In this document: positions 11,689 to 22,528 of the stretch, piece by piece
Layout: each line of letters starts with the position of its first letter
Numbering within the stretch: the stretch's first letter is position 1
From: Phoenix dactylifera
Taxonomy: Eukaryota; Streptophyta; Magnoliopsida; Arecales; Arecaceae
Direction of reading: 5' to 3'
Assembly: GCF_009389715.1 (NCBI RefSeq)
Contig: NW_024067777.1
Span: forward strand, 434,001-498,000
Length of the DNA stretch: 64,000 bases
Program-made: the position numbers and the translations under genes
Notes under the pieces: model-generated
What the model was told of the DNA's origin: nothing
Database searches by the model: none
The model's input: the letters and a program-made list of their open reading frames with translations, nothing else

Positions 11689-12999
11689 CTATATCATATA
11701 ATTTAAAATTATATCAGAATACCAATTTAGAAAGAAAATAATTTGAAAAGAGAACGGAAACATAATTTGAAAAGCAGCCGATTCAAATGACACAACAGTT
11801 CTCAGATAATTGTCAGAGAAAATTGAATGAGTAGTGGGTTAGGAGGAATAATGATTGGTGTGTTATGCAAAGAACTATTGGTACATTATGATTAAACTGA
11901 ACTTGTTATGTTTCAGGTGTTTGGTGCAGATAGGAAGGAGGTGAAAGCTGTTCTTCCATGAAGCACTGCAAGAACATTATCAAACACCCTATACTTCTGC
12001 AAGGAACTGACTCACTGATGTTCAGAAAAAAAATAAAGATGGATGGTTAGGATACTGTTAAATCTGAGTGTCCTCCATTCAAATTTATATTGAAAAATGT
12101 GATGGCTCTGTTTTGTATTTCAATAAGAACGCTAAAGTTTGTTTGTTAGAGGTCATCGCTGGCAAAGACATGTTGTGCTGAAATTCATGCTGATAAAATT
12201 GTCAGCATTGCATAATTATTACATTTTCATGGCATGCCTAGAAGGACACAGAAAGATCAACAGCAACATAGTTCACAATGTTTGAGAACTGACCAATATA
12301 AGTATATTAAGGTGGATATGTGCAATAAACATGACTGTAGATATGCAATAAAAAAAAACCCTCATAAAGATTCATCCATTTCCAGCTGAACACTAATAAT
12401 GATAAGAAGGCACTGGCCTGGCACATTTACTGGTTCTGATCTATTATACAACTAACAACAAAGCATCAATACATGCTGCTTAATCTAGATGACAGAAAAA
12501 CAAAAGGCTTTCTCATCTATTACCTTCTTTGGATGTGCCCTGAAGCTTGGTCACAAGCTCCTGCAACAAAAGAGGAATGCATTGCTAAGCAACAAATTCT
12601 AATTAACTAAAATGACTGAAAATCACAACCACGCAATCACGCATACAACATAAATATTCTGCCACATGAAGTAAACCCCAAACCCTAACATCATATTATA
12701 GTCGAAAGCCCACAAAAAAGGAAAAAAAAATAGATATCAGCATCTAGGTTCTAGGAGAACCAATGTCGGAAGAACAAAAAAATAATACTGAAATCATCAA
12801 CTTCACCCAGAAAATAAAACCAGAAATTATACCAAAATGAATCACTTATAAAACCTGCATCGACCGATGACCTAGAACACAATAGAAAAGAGAACAACAA
12901 AAAAAAAACTTAGAAATCGAAGAAATAAACGAAGGAAGGGATGAATCTGTATCAGATCTGAGAAGAAAAGAGGAAAGATCAAGGGAAGAAAGAAGAAAA
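11689..12999 (-). other. hAT 5' region upstream of transposase ATG
   Basis: AT-rich, without a long conserved frame. It probably holds a 5' untranslated exon and intron of the transposase transcript. Nothing is recognisable as a separate gene. Confidence 0.4.
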
Positions 13000-13330
13000 G
13001 ATGGATCTTTCTTACCTCGGTAGAGCAGAGGATCCGACCTCGCACGCACGGAAGACTTCGAACGGAAGAGGGAGAGGGAAGGCGATGGGAGCCAAAAAAA
13101 TCCCAAGACCCGTTGAGCCGCCGCGGTCGCCGTCGACGGGGAGGCCGAAGTTGTCGGCACGGGGGAGGAGAGGGCGAAGGCGAAGGTCCGGAGGAGAGGG
13201 CTTGGGAGACGAAGAGTCCGGACTCTGGAGGAGAGTTGGAGAGGAGATGGGAGACACTCGAGAGGGACGCTGAGGGAGGGAATAGAGCTTGGGCGGCGCC
13301 GACGCACAAACCCTAAGTCCTCACTCCTCA
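13000..13330 (-). promoter_or_regulatory. GC-rich probable promoter/leader of the hAT transposase
   Basis: A sharp island of GC-rich sequence inside an AT-rich element. It lies at the 5' end of the transposase transcription unit and ends in ACCCTAAG-type telo-box-like sequence near 13,310. Several overlapping frames on both strands encode low-complexity Pro/Ser/Arg-rich peptides and are better explained by base composition. Similar GC-rich blocks occupy the 5' ends of both CACTA elements. Confidence 0.4.
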
Positions 13331-13554
13331 GTCCTCACCCTAACAACGGAGAAGTCTCAATTAAAAGATCCATCTAATTCTAAAGTCGCGGACGGGGGAT
13401 GGGTGGAGCAGTGAAGCCAGTGCTGCAGTGGACGGCTGGTGGCCCTCGCATTGAGATTGGGCCAAGCGGGGAGTTGGGCCGAGGCAAAGAAAATGGGATG
13501 AGGCGGGGAGTTGGGTCGGCCCTGGGCTTTATGGATTGTGGCCCTTATCTTAGT

Positions 13555-13755
13555 TATTTATCAGCCCAATAGTTAAACGAGTTACACGGGTTAAACGGGT
13601 CAGTCATCTAAAATCCGTATCCGACCCAATTAATAAACAGGTTAAACGGATCAACCTGTTTACGACCCGAACCCATTTAAGCCAAATTCAAACCTGTTTA
13701 TGGCGGGTCGAACACGGGTCGGATTGGCGGGTCGGATCATATTTTGCCACCCCTA
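13555..13755. repeat. hAT right subterminal repeat block
   Basis: Contains GTTAAACGGATCAACCTG, ACCCGAACCC and GGCGGGTCGGAT phrases that match, inverted, the left block, ending in the terminal repeat TTGCCACCCCTA. Confidence 0.8.
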
Positions 13756-13763
13756 CTGAAAAC

Positions 13764-15978
13764 CAACTAGATAAAAAGATTAAAATCTTAAGGTCTGATA
13801 GAGGAGGTGAATATACCTCATTTGAGCTGACCCAGTTCTGTGAAGAATATGGGATAATTCATGACGTGACAGCTCCTTATTCACCCCAATCTAATGGAAT
13901 AGCTGAAAGAAAGAATAGAACCTTAATGGATATGGTTAACTCTATGTTAATTAGTTCAGGAGCACCAAAAAATCTTTGGGAGGAAGAACTAGTAACTGCA
14001 TCTTATATCTTGAATAGAATTCCATTCAAACATAATGATAAAACTCCATATGAAATCTGGAAACATAGAAAACCTAACTTAAAATACTTAAAAGTGTGGG
14101 GGTGCTTAGCTAAAGTAAAAATTTCAGAAAATAAAAGAAAGAAAATTGGACCCAAAATAGTAGATGCAATATTTATAGGATATGCAATTGAGAGTAATGC
14201 TAATAGATTTTTAGTGTTTAACTCTCAAATAAATGAAATTAATAACAACACCATAATGGAAGCAAGAGATGCAATCTACTTTGAAAGTATATTTTCTTTT
14301 AAAACAAGGATAAATGATCAAATAAATACCAATAATAATTTAGGGACTAGTTCTAGCAGAACCAGATTTAGAGAAGAAGAAGAAGAAACTAAACCTAGAA
14401 GAAGTAAAAGAACTAGAGTTGAAAAGAACTTTGGAGAAGACTACTACACATTCCTAATAGAAGACTCTCCTACTTCTTTAGAGGATGCCTTGAAATCTCT
14501 AGATGCCCCCTTCTGGAAAGAAGCAATAGATAATGAAATGCAATCCATAATCCAAAACCACACTTAGAAATTGGCAGATCTACCCCCAGGAAGTAAACCC
14601 ATAGGGTGTAAATGGATCTTTAAGAAGAAACTTAGGCCAGATGGAACTGTAGACAAATATAAGGCCAGGTTAGTAGCCAAAGGTTTTACTCAAAAATCTG
14701 GGATTGACTTCTTTGATGTTTATGCCCCTATAGCTAGAATCACTACCATTAGGATTCTTATTGTCTTGGCTTCCATTCATAAGCTGGTTATACATCAAAT
14801 GGATGTTAAAACTGCTTTCTTGAACGAGGACCTAGATGAAGAGATCTACATGAACCAACCCGAAGGTTTCATTGTTCCGGGTCAAGAGAAAAAGGTATAT
14901 AGGTTGATTAGATCTCTTTATGGTCTAAAACAAGCCCCCAAACAATGGCACCTTAAATTTGATGAAATAATCCTAACTAATGGATTTAAAATTAATAACA
15001 CAGATGAATGTGTATATTATAAAAAGAAGAATAACAAAATTATAATCTTATGTTTATATGTAGATGATATCCTAATTTTTTGGAACAGACTTAGAAATTA
15101 TTAATGAAGTAAAACAATTTTTATCTCTAAAATTTGACATGAAAGATTTAGGAGAAGCAGACCTAATCCTTAATACTAAAATCATGAGGAATGAAAATGG
15201 AATAACTTTGTCCCAAAGCCACTATGTGGAGAAAATTCTTAAAAAGTTTCACTACTCTGATTGTCATCCTGTATCTACTCCTTATAATCCATCTCTTCAT
15301 CTAAAGAAGAACTTAGGTGATCCAGTCAATCAAAGCTTGTATGCCCAGATCATTGGTTCTTTAGATTTCTTGCAAATTATACCAGACCTGATATTGCATA
15401 CTCTGTGAACCGACTGAGTAGATATACTCACAATCCTAATAATGATCATTGGACTGCTCTAGAAAGAATTCTCAGATACCTTAAGGGTACCATATCTCTA
15501 GGATTATACTATTGTGGTTATCCTGCTGTTCTGGAAGGCTATAGTGATGCCAACTGGATCAGTGATACAGTTGACACCAAATCCACCACTGGTTTTGTCT
15601 TCCTTTTAGGAGGTGCAGCTGTATCATGGAAGTCTACCAAACAAACTGTAGTGGCTAGGAGCACCATGGAATCTGAAATGATTGCCCTAGATACCACTAG
15701 CATTGAGGCTGAGTGGCTTAGAGACTTCACCATTACCTTCTATATCTATTCATTGTGACTGCAGATCTGCTATAAATAAATGCAATCAAGAAAATGCAAA
15801 TGTGAAAATGAATAGGCACTTGAAAGTGTCCCATAAATCATTGAGATATAAATTAAAGAATAACTTGATTGCACTAAATTTTGTAAGATCCGAAAGGAAT
15901 CTCACTGATCAGCTTACCAAAAGATTGTCTAGAACAGTGGTTCTAGAATTGTCGAGGGGGATGGGGCTAAGCCCATAA
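13764..15978 (+). pseudogene. Copia integrase core, reverse transcriptase and RNase H, broken
   Basis: Continues the copia pol after the hAT insertion. Integrase: ILRSDRGGEYTS and SPQSNGIAERKNRTL with the catalytic Asp and Glu. The GKR-like linker and tail end at a stop, 14565-14567. Reverse transcriptase: WIFKKKLRPDGTVDKYKARLVAKGF, HQMDVKTAFLNEDLDEEIYM, LYGLKQAPKQWH and the catalytic box CLYVDDILIF at about 15,055. A frameshift follows at about 15,080, with reading resumed in FLSLKFDMKDLGEAD, and another near 15,400 (ILHTL / [10 protein letters not shown]). RNase [21 protein letters not shown], then a frameshift and the DQLTKRLSR tail ending at 15978. All catalytic motifs remain readable, but at least four frame breaks make it non-functional. 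Confidence 0.92.
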
Positions 15979-16529
15979 GTAAAGTCACCATGGTGGTAAC
16001 CCAACCTGAAAAGGTTCAATGGGTAGAAACAAGCTAAATAGGTGACTAATGAGGAGCACTATTTATTTTTCCCATCCCTAGGGCAACCGTGCTCATAAAA
16101 AGCAAGAGTTAGGTTGAGTTTTTACTCTTAATGAATCCGAGACCCATAAGGCAGGATACCTACTTGCTTGTACCCTTTTTAGGATTCACCTATATGCGTG
16201 TAGTCGTGAGGCCGCGACTGTGGGAAGTGGGCTGTTCCCTAATAACACACATGAAGAGATACCTGCGCATGGCCGTAAAGCGCAAACCCGCTTCGAGCAT
16301 GTTCACGCTATATTATGTGTGTTGTTGATGAAATCTGAGCCATGGACCAAGGTTCAAGGTATAGTCCATCTTGGCTCCACAGAGGTAATCAATTGTCACT
16401 AAGTGAAGGTTCAAACTGAAAGGTACCTACACTTATTACATAATATAAGATACTCAGCACTTTATTTTGATTTTTTTTAATTTTATTTTGATTTTAAATT
16501 TTTTTAAATATTTAATTTATGTGGGGGAT
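15979..16529 (+). other. Copia 3' untranslated region and polypurine tract
   Basis: Non-coding sequence between pol and the 3' LTR. The run GTGGGGGAT directly before the LTR (about 16521-16529) is the expected polypurine tract that primes plus-strand DNA synthesis. Confidence 0.7.
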
Positions 16530-17280
16530 TGTTGAATTAAATTAAATATTTTAAAATTTTGAAAACTAAATTAATCAATGGCCAAGTGGCAAGCATCCGT
16601 GCACAAGCAAGGGAGTAAACATGAAAAAATTTCTAAAAAAAGTAAACCATGACAAGTGTCATGCATTCAGCACAAGAGCAAGAATGGAAAGGCCCCTTGA
16701 AGAAGGAAAGAAGCATGAACGACCAAGATGCAATAAGCCGAAGAATCAAAGAAGCACAAGAAGACACATCATCAATCTACGGGAGGAGAATCTTCTTCTT
16801 TTGATATGCCTGAGCCTATATAAAGGGCCTCTAGGGATCATTTCAAAAAACAATCAAAATTTTCTCTTCTTCCTATTCCAAGAGTCTAGATAAAAAGGGC
16901 TCTAGGGATCATTGGGGAGAAAAGAAATAAAGAAAATTTTTCTTCTCCTCCTAATTTTTCTAAGTCTCTTTTTAGGTATCTGCAAGGGTGAACGTGCTCT
17001 TCTTTCTTCCCTGGAGGCGCACTGATGGGGAAGACGTGGTTTTGTATTGGGTCGTCGTATCTCTAGGAGATCTGTGCCAGCAGACCCGTGCGTGGGGGGC
17101 ATAAACTTTTCTAGGACAACGCATCAGCGTGCTTCAATCCACAAGCCATCTTCTCTCTCTTTCTTCATTTTATTATTATATTGTCAAGCTAATTATTTGC
17201 TAGTTTATTTTTCTTAATTATTGTTTTTGAATATTAAAAATATTTAATTTATCAATTATATTTGTGCATCTAGGCTAACA
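16530..17280 (+). repeat. 3' LTR of the copia element in DUF247
   Basis: Starts TGTTGAATTAAATT and ends CTAGGCTAACA. It is co-linear with 4397-5146 with numerous single-base differences. It is followed directly by the CGAGC target duplicate and the rest of the DUF247 frame. Confidence 0.93.
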
Positions 17281-17285
17281 CGAGC

Positions 17286-18391
17286 TGCTGATCAAGGACA
17301 AAGACAAGTGGTGGTGCGTGAAATACTTTCTCTCCGAGCATTCGCTCAACCTCGAAAAATGGCTATGTGATATGAGCTCGAGGGCGGAAGAGGCTCGCAG
17401 CTACTACTCAGAAGACGTGTCCATGGACAGCCATAGCTTTTTGGAGATGTTACTGCTCGATAGCTGCTTCATTTTTCATGCTTTCAGATTGATAATTTGC
17501 CCGTTGCTCTACTCGGGATGGCCGTCAGACCAAATCATGCTGGACTTGCTGATGCTCGAGAACCAGATCCCTTTCTTCGTCTTAGTCCAACTATACTGTG
17601 GGCTCGGTGGGGAACAAGAATTCAGGAAGTTCGCTGGGGCTTACGCTGGCACTATCATTCATTATGCCGTCAATTCCTTTACTCGTTGCAATATGGGTAG
17701 CACTTGGGATGACTCTATCCTCCCCGAGCAAGTCCTCCAGCTGTTGCACCTGTTTCGCTTGTCCTTGGGTCCTTGCGGGATCAAATCCACACTTCCACCC
17801 CAACGCATGAACGACTTCATGGGCCCCAGTCCAAGATATGTTCCTAGCGTGACAGAGCTTCAGGATCGATCTGCTATTGAGTTCCACACGAGATATTCGC
17901 ACAGCATCCTGGACATAAGATTCCACAGCGGGGTGATGAAGATCCCGTTCCTAGAACTCAATGATGGCAACATTACAATTCTCCGTAATCTCATCGCCTT
18001 TGAGCAATGTTGCCCCCAAGTCGAACCTGGTGTCACATCCTACGCAGCATTCATCGACTGCCTGATAAAGACCGAAGATGATGCGAATCTGCTTGAAAGG
18101 AGTGGGATTCTGTTGAACAGCCTACCCACCAGCAGTGATGCGGCCTTTTTCTTCAGCAAGTTGAGTCCAAGGGCTGAAGTTCGTAAGTCGACGTATCTGG
18201 ATCACATACTTGTTGACGTGAATAGATACCACAACAGCAAATGGAATAGATGGATAAGGTGGTATGCTGATCTAAAGCTCAATTATTTCTCCAGTCCATG
18301 GTTGAGCCTCTTGATGGTGGCCGCTGCTGTCCTCCTCATTCTCAGCTTCACACAGATCTGTTATTCTGTCATTAGCTATTATCATTGGTGA
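17286..18391 (+). pseudogene. DUF247 gene, 3' part
   Basis: Resumes the DUF247 frame after the second CGAGC copy: LLIKDKDKWWCVKYFLSEH. With the first part it gives 460 codons including the TGA at 18389-18391, with no internal stop or frameshift and no intron, close to the usual 400-550 residues. Family signatures include EARSYYSEDV (usually AR.CY), FLEMLLLDSCFI, ML.LENQIPFFVLVQLY, PSVTELQDRSAIEF, GVMKIPFLELND, LRNLIAFEQCC and YAAFIDCLIKTEDDANLL. It ends with one strongly hydrophobic segment (WLSLLMVAAAVLLILSF), the usual C-terminal membrane anchor. The clean frame suggests that the insertion, not prior decay, killed the gene. A shorter product from an internal Met at 17357 cannot be excluded. 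Confidence 0.92.
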
Positions 18392-18476
18392 TGGCTTCAG
18401 TATCTTGCCATAAGTTGTCTTTTTCATCCTTCGATGCATGCTTGATGATTCTTTCTTTTGTTTTGATGGGTTTTCT

Positions 18477-18756
18477 TGTTGGAATATAAACAAGACTTTT
18501 ATAATAATTATGGGTAAAAACAGGTTCATGAAGTTCCGGAGTCTTGTTTGTCTCTTCACCTTTCATTTTCATACACGTATGGGAATTACATAGTCATGAA
18601 AATAGGAATTAAATCAAGGGTTTGTTTCATGAATATAAAATGCCTCTAGAAGTATCTTTGGAGTCCTCTAAATACCCCATTACCAAGCCATTTGTGAGTT
18701 GTAGTATCCTCTTCATTATTTCCGCGTGCATGTAAGAGCCTACGACATTTCCAACA
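18477..18756 (+). repeat. 5' LTR of an old short-LTR copia element
   Basis: Starts TGTTGGAATATAAAC and ends CATTTCCAACA, an inverted TGTTGGAA/TTCCAACA pair typical of LTR ends (280 bp). It is followed after three bases by TGGTATTACAGCC, a slightly mutated form of the initiator-Met primer site TGGTATCAGAGC. No second LTR copy was found in the window. Confidence 0.75.
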
Positions 18757-19013
18757 AAGTGGTATTACAGCCTTAATGAGTTTGGTGGAGAAGATAGCTA
18801 TGCAAAGAGTAGACTTCCATTCCAATACTCACACCTCACCAATGACAACTTTGATGACTGGGCAATTCAAATGTAGCCATTCTTAGATCACAAGGAACAT
18901 GGGAAGTTATCGACAAAGGCTATAAAGAGCCTCAAGATAAACCTTGTTAAATCAGCCAAAAGGATGCCTTGGAGAGGAATAGGAAGAAGGTGGCTAATGC
19001 AACCACTTCCAAG
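18757..19013 (+). pseudogene. Copia Gag fragment, left half (cut by CACTA)
   Basis: After the mutated primer site (about 18760) comes a decayed gag start. Readable pieces across frames are RLPFQYSHLTNDNFDDWAIQM and PFLDHKEHGK. The last bases before the CACTA insertion read ANATTSK in frame, the usual ATTSKEAW motif of copia Gag, and KAW continues at 45,625 beyond the CACTA element. Stops and frameshifts are present. Identification rests on order and motif similarity, plus the matching half at the other side. Confidence 0.75.
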
Positions 19014-19036
19014 CACTACAAAAGAAAGGATATCTC

Positions 19037-19360
19037 CCGGCGCTTTTTGTGGTCTCTACCGACGCTTTTAAGCGTCGGCGAATTCCCAGCCCACGCACCG
19101 CAAAGCGTGGGTCAGACGTCGGGCAGGTGGGCGTGGGTCGGGTTTAACCCGACGCATCGAAAAAGCGTCGTCGCTCTATGCCGACGCGTTTAAACGTCGT
19201 TCATGTTGTAAAAACCCGACGCTTAAAAGCGTCGGCGTACTTAAACCGACGCTTGCCGCCGTAGTTTGTGTTGGACTATGCCGACGCTTAAAAGCATTGG
19301 CTTATGCTAAGCGTCGGCTTATGCTACTTGACCGACGCGATAAAGCGTCGTTAAGTATCA
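19037..19360. repeat. CACTA left (3') subterminal repeats
   Basis: About ten copies, many self-complementary, of CCGACGCTTTTAAGCGTCGG-type motifs at short intervals, some diverged (CGACGCATCGAAAAAGCGTCG, CGACGCGTTTAAACGTCG). In En/Spm such subterminal motifs bind the TnpA-class protein. Confidence 0.85.
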
Positions 19361-19905
19361 AACCTATGCAAGCTCCATACAGGAAGCAATGGGACTACGA
19401 GCAGCTGCACGTGATTGATTATATGCACAGGATTCCTTGCTGTCCAGCTTCACATCCACCCTTCATCAAGAGAATCTACTAGTTAAGAACCTACTCTCTA
19501 CTACTCTTTATTGCCGGAGACCGTTCAAACTTTTGCTAACAGAGTTCACCCTCACAATGCTCTTATTCACACACTGAAGCTTCTCCTACCCTCCTGGCAA
19601 ACAGAAATCTTGCTCAAATTCCAGTAATTTAGACAGCGTATAGGTTAACCGAACAATCGAAAAATTATGGGCTTGAAAAAAATATTGGATCGATAAATTT
19701 CCTCATGTAAATACAGACACAATGAGACAAGATGTACTGCATGTAACATGATTGTGCTGAGTTAATTTAATACAAAATTGTAGGCATGTGCTTCAAGAGA
19801 TCTGCAATACTACTGGATCAAACTGCTCGACAGAGGCAGACTTACTCTCCGAAAAGAATATGAATACATCAATCAAAGAAAATGTTATCAGTTGGTTTAA
19901 TTTCA
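19361..19905. other. CACTA interior downstream of GAUT fragment
   Basis: No frame or motif recognised. It may be the 3' flank captured together with the GAUT piece. Confidence 0.4.
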
Positions 19906-20143
19906 TCAGTCCATATAGCAGCGCTGAATGTACGGATTGTCAAACTTTACAAACTTGGAGATCCAGCCATGGCTTGTAGTTGCCATTGTAGTGAACGACA
20001 GCTGCATTCTCAATCTCTGAAGGGTTTACAGCAGGATCATAGCCGAGTCCTAGCACATGCCAACTCCGCTCTAGTGGATATGTCAGATTGTAAAATGTTA
20101 TCAGTGGCAGTGAACCAAGCTTCCAGAGTTTCCTGTCTTCATT
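19906..20143 (-). pseudogene. Captured GAUT gene fragment, C-terminal exon
   Basis: The minus strand after acceptor CTCTGTAG reads NEDRKLWKLGSLP, then LITFYNLTYPLERSWHVLGL, then GYDPAVNPSEIENAAVVHYN and GNYKPWLDL. This is the conserved C-terminal part of plant galacturonosyltransferases (GT8 family, pectin homogalacturonan synthesis in the Golgi). Two residues (Pro-Gly in the family) are missing after LP. A frameshift from a small deletion after KPWLDL separates it from the last family residues, KFVKFDNPYIQRC, which end at a TGA at 19906-19908. It continues the exon at 25415-25706, with the intron now filled by another CACTA element. It cannot make a working enzyme. Confidence 0.88.
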
Positions 20144-20833
20144 CTACAGAGATAAGGGAGAAAAAAAGAGGGGAAAATTCCCTGTCAACGAACTGAATAA
20201 AAGAAAAGGTATATTAGATATAACACTGCACAAGCATGCTGTCTGAATCTACCCATGTCAATCGCATCAGATATTCATAAAACAATAATACTAAACTTTA
20301 GTGCCTGTTCCGATGCATGAACCAGCTATTCCTGTATTATGCCGAGTGAAGTGAGAACCTGTATCTGAACAGGCATAGAAGATAAGCTGGAAGGGTCAGG
20401 AAGTCCACCAATCCCCCAATTTTGAAGAGGACTTTGTAGTAGTGCAACAACCCCCACACATACACCCCCGAAAAAAAAGGAACTATATGACACACCATAA
20501 AGAATGCAGAGTCTCAGGAAAAAAAGCATGGAGTTCATGAATCATCAAATCAGTGTCATTTTTCCAACACTGTGCTGTAGCTAACAAAAATGACAACTTT
20601 CTTCATAACATTCAGCACTCATCCCCATGACCCATCACCTAGCAACACATCCATCAACTAGCAGAATATATTTCACTTCCCAAATACCATGCAAACAAAG
20701 TCCCTGGAATTGAATTCTGCCCAGAAACCAAGCAGTGGTGTCCATCTATTGCACCAAATTTCTTAGTAATTGAATATGGTTGTTCTACAATGAAAAATTT
20801 TGAAGTAAATGAATTTTAGAAACTTACAATTAA
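20144..20833. other. GAUT fragment intron, left portion
   Basis: Non-coding DNA between the GAUT acceptor site and the left end of the nested CACTA element. No other feature seen. Confidence 0.5.
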
Positions 20834-20854
20834 CACTACAAGAATAGTGGTCAT

Positions 20855-21260
20855 TAGCGACGCTTTTTTTGGCCTTTAACGACGCTGTTAAGCGTCGCTA
20901 AAAACCATCCCGACGCTTTCGTAAGCGTCGGCAAAGCGTCGCCTATGCTACAGTGGAGAAAATGTTTTCCGACGCTTGCAAAAGCGTCGGAAATTAGCGA
21001 CGCTTTTTAGCGACGCTTTAAAGCGTCATTAAATGTGATTTTAACGACGCTTTAAAGCGTCGTTAGAATATTATTTTTTTAAAAAAAAATTTCTTGATTT
21101 TAACGACGCTTTAAAGCGTCGTTAGAATATTATTTTTTAAAAAAAATTTCGTGATTTTAACGACGCTTTAAAGCGTCGTTAGAATATTATTTTTTTTAAA
21201 AAAATTTCGTGATTTTAACGACGCTTTAAAGCGTTGTTAGAATATTTTTTCGTTAAAAAA
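20855..21260. repeat. Left subterminal repeats of the small CACTA element
   Basis: Starts with CGACGC-type palindromes. From about 21,040 it becomes a tandem array of about four units of 60 bases, each containing TAACGACGCTTTAAAGCGTC (palindromic core) followed by GTTAGAATATT and a T-run/A-run inverted pair. Confidence 0.85.
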
Positions 21261-22528
21261 AAATTTATGGCATTAAATATTATGATTCTGCATTTATGGC
21301 ATTAAAGATATTTAATGCCATAAATATTTAATGACTTATCAAGAGGCTCAAATATGTTCAAATATAGAAGTACTTTCGGGTGTTGAGGCCATTCTAATAT
21401 CAATTAACCACCACAAACAAAGATTATACAGTCTGTTCTGGAATGCAACGGGGCCGAAAGAGAATGAAAGCTTCTGCTTTAAGGCGCGAATCTGGTGATG
21501 GCCAAAAACTCGGGGTTCCCTGGATTGAGGAAAGCTTCAGAATGTTGGTTCCTAGAAATCCACGTCATGTTTTCGTACCATGACACCTGCAAGTACTTGT
21601 TCTTTCGCTCACCAAGTGTTCATGCCTTTCATCAATGCAAGGTCCATACAGATGAGCCGGCCAAGAATACAGAATCATCCTGTCAAGGAAAAAACCTTGA
21701 ATCAAAGAGCTCCATTGCGATAAGAAAAATGTGTGAACCAATATAGAAGAAAACCAACTAGTCTGTCAAAGATTTAAAGTATTAAACAGAACACATCCCT
21801 CTACATAGGAAATCTTGTTTTTGACTTGATCCAAGATTCCACACAACCATAGTACATAAATTAAGCAAGAGCAGAATACTTCGATTGTAATCCTACCCTA
21901 CCATGACAAGTAAACATTCAGATAGAACTCTACATGTCCCAGATCAAAATTGTGTGGTTTCATCTTCATCTGCCTCCCTCAGCACTTCATTGAACATATA
22001 CTGGCTCTGGTACTCCATTAAATACTGTGCCGATCTTTTCACATCAAGAAACAGCTGATACACCCTATATTTAAAGGTTAGAATAACACAAATGCAGCAG
22101 CTATGATTCTGGCACTTGAGGCTTAAACTCTCATGTAAGCTTTATATACCAAAATTCAAACATATCATATTGACCATAAAGTATCATAATAACCTTATAA
22201 TAACCTTATAAGGTTATTATAGTGATGTATATTTCTAGGAAAATTCAGTTTGACCACCTAGTTCAAAACTAATTATAATAACCTTATAATTAACCAATCA
22301 TTCATGAATCATTGTTTATAGTGTCTTTGTATTGGTTAATGCTCTTCCTTTAGTTTTTATAGCATAAGATGAAAGGGAAAATATTAATTAAATATTAAGC
22401 ATAGCATATAAGTAGATAACAATCAACCAGTTCCACAAAAGCAAAGAATTCATTCGACAGGATTGGTCATAAGAAGCTTATAAGGTGAATCATAGGAAAA
22501 ATGCTAGGAGGCAAAAAAAAATAATTAC
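21261..22528 (-). other. Small CACTA interior, possible captured exons
   Basis: On the minus strand, 21,960-22,070 reads VYQLFLDVKRSAQYLMEYQS then QYMFNEVLREADEDETTQF-stop, and 21,490-21,590 reads VSWYENMTWISRNQHSEAF. Both look like ordinary protein sequence rather than noise, but I recognise neither. At 22,192-22,220 lies a short palindrome, TAATAACCTTATAAGG with its complement. Confidence 0.4.

Larger units (their letters stand above)
7453..13755 (-). mobile_element. 6.3-kb hAT transposon inserted in copia integrase
   Basis: Perfect 12-bp terminal inverted repeats TAGGGGTGGCAA / TTGCCACCCCTA bound the element. The 8-bp duplication CTGAAAAC is at 7445-7452 and 13756-13763. Removing the element and one duplication rejoins the copia integrase reading at ...YKAEAEN / QLDKKIK.... 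Subterminal regions (7453-7860 and about 13,560-13,755) hold many degenerate GTTTAACC and CCGACCC phrases, typical candidate transposase binding sites. The minus strand carries a decayed BED-finger transposase gene. The element is the long relative of the 585-bp copy at 2463-3047. Confidence 0.95.
4397..17280 (+). mobile_element. Ty1/copia retrotransposon inserted in DUF247 gene (host of a nested hAT)
   Basis: Two direct LTRs of about 750 bp (4397-5146 and 16530-17280) bound gag-pol remnants in order gag, protease, integrase, reverse transcriptase, RNase H, which is the copia order. The 5-bp target duplication is CGAGC (4392-4396 and 17281-17285). Without the nested 6.3-kb hAT the element is about 6.6 kb. 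The LTRs differ at many positions (for example CAACGGTCAAGTAACAAG against CAATGGCCAAGTGGCAAG), and pol contains several stops and frameshifts, so this insertion is much older than the 11-kb LTR elements further right. Confidence 0.95.

Noticed and set aside
12846..13316. Several 70-150-codon frames in the GC-rich hAT block
   Set aside because: Overlapping frames on both strands with Ser/Pro/Arg or Gly/Arg bias; composition effect.
17591..17926. 111-codon frame antisense to DUF247
   Set aside because: Shadow of the DUF247 coding sequence.
4123..18391. A self-incompatibility locus because of DUF247
   Set aside because: DUF247 is a large family; a single disrupted copy without a partner gene gives no support for that role.
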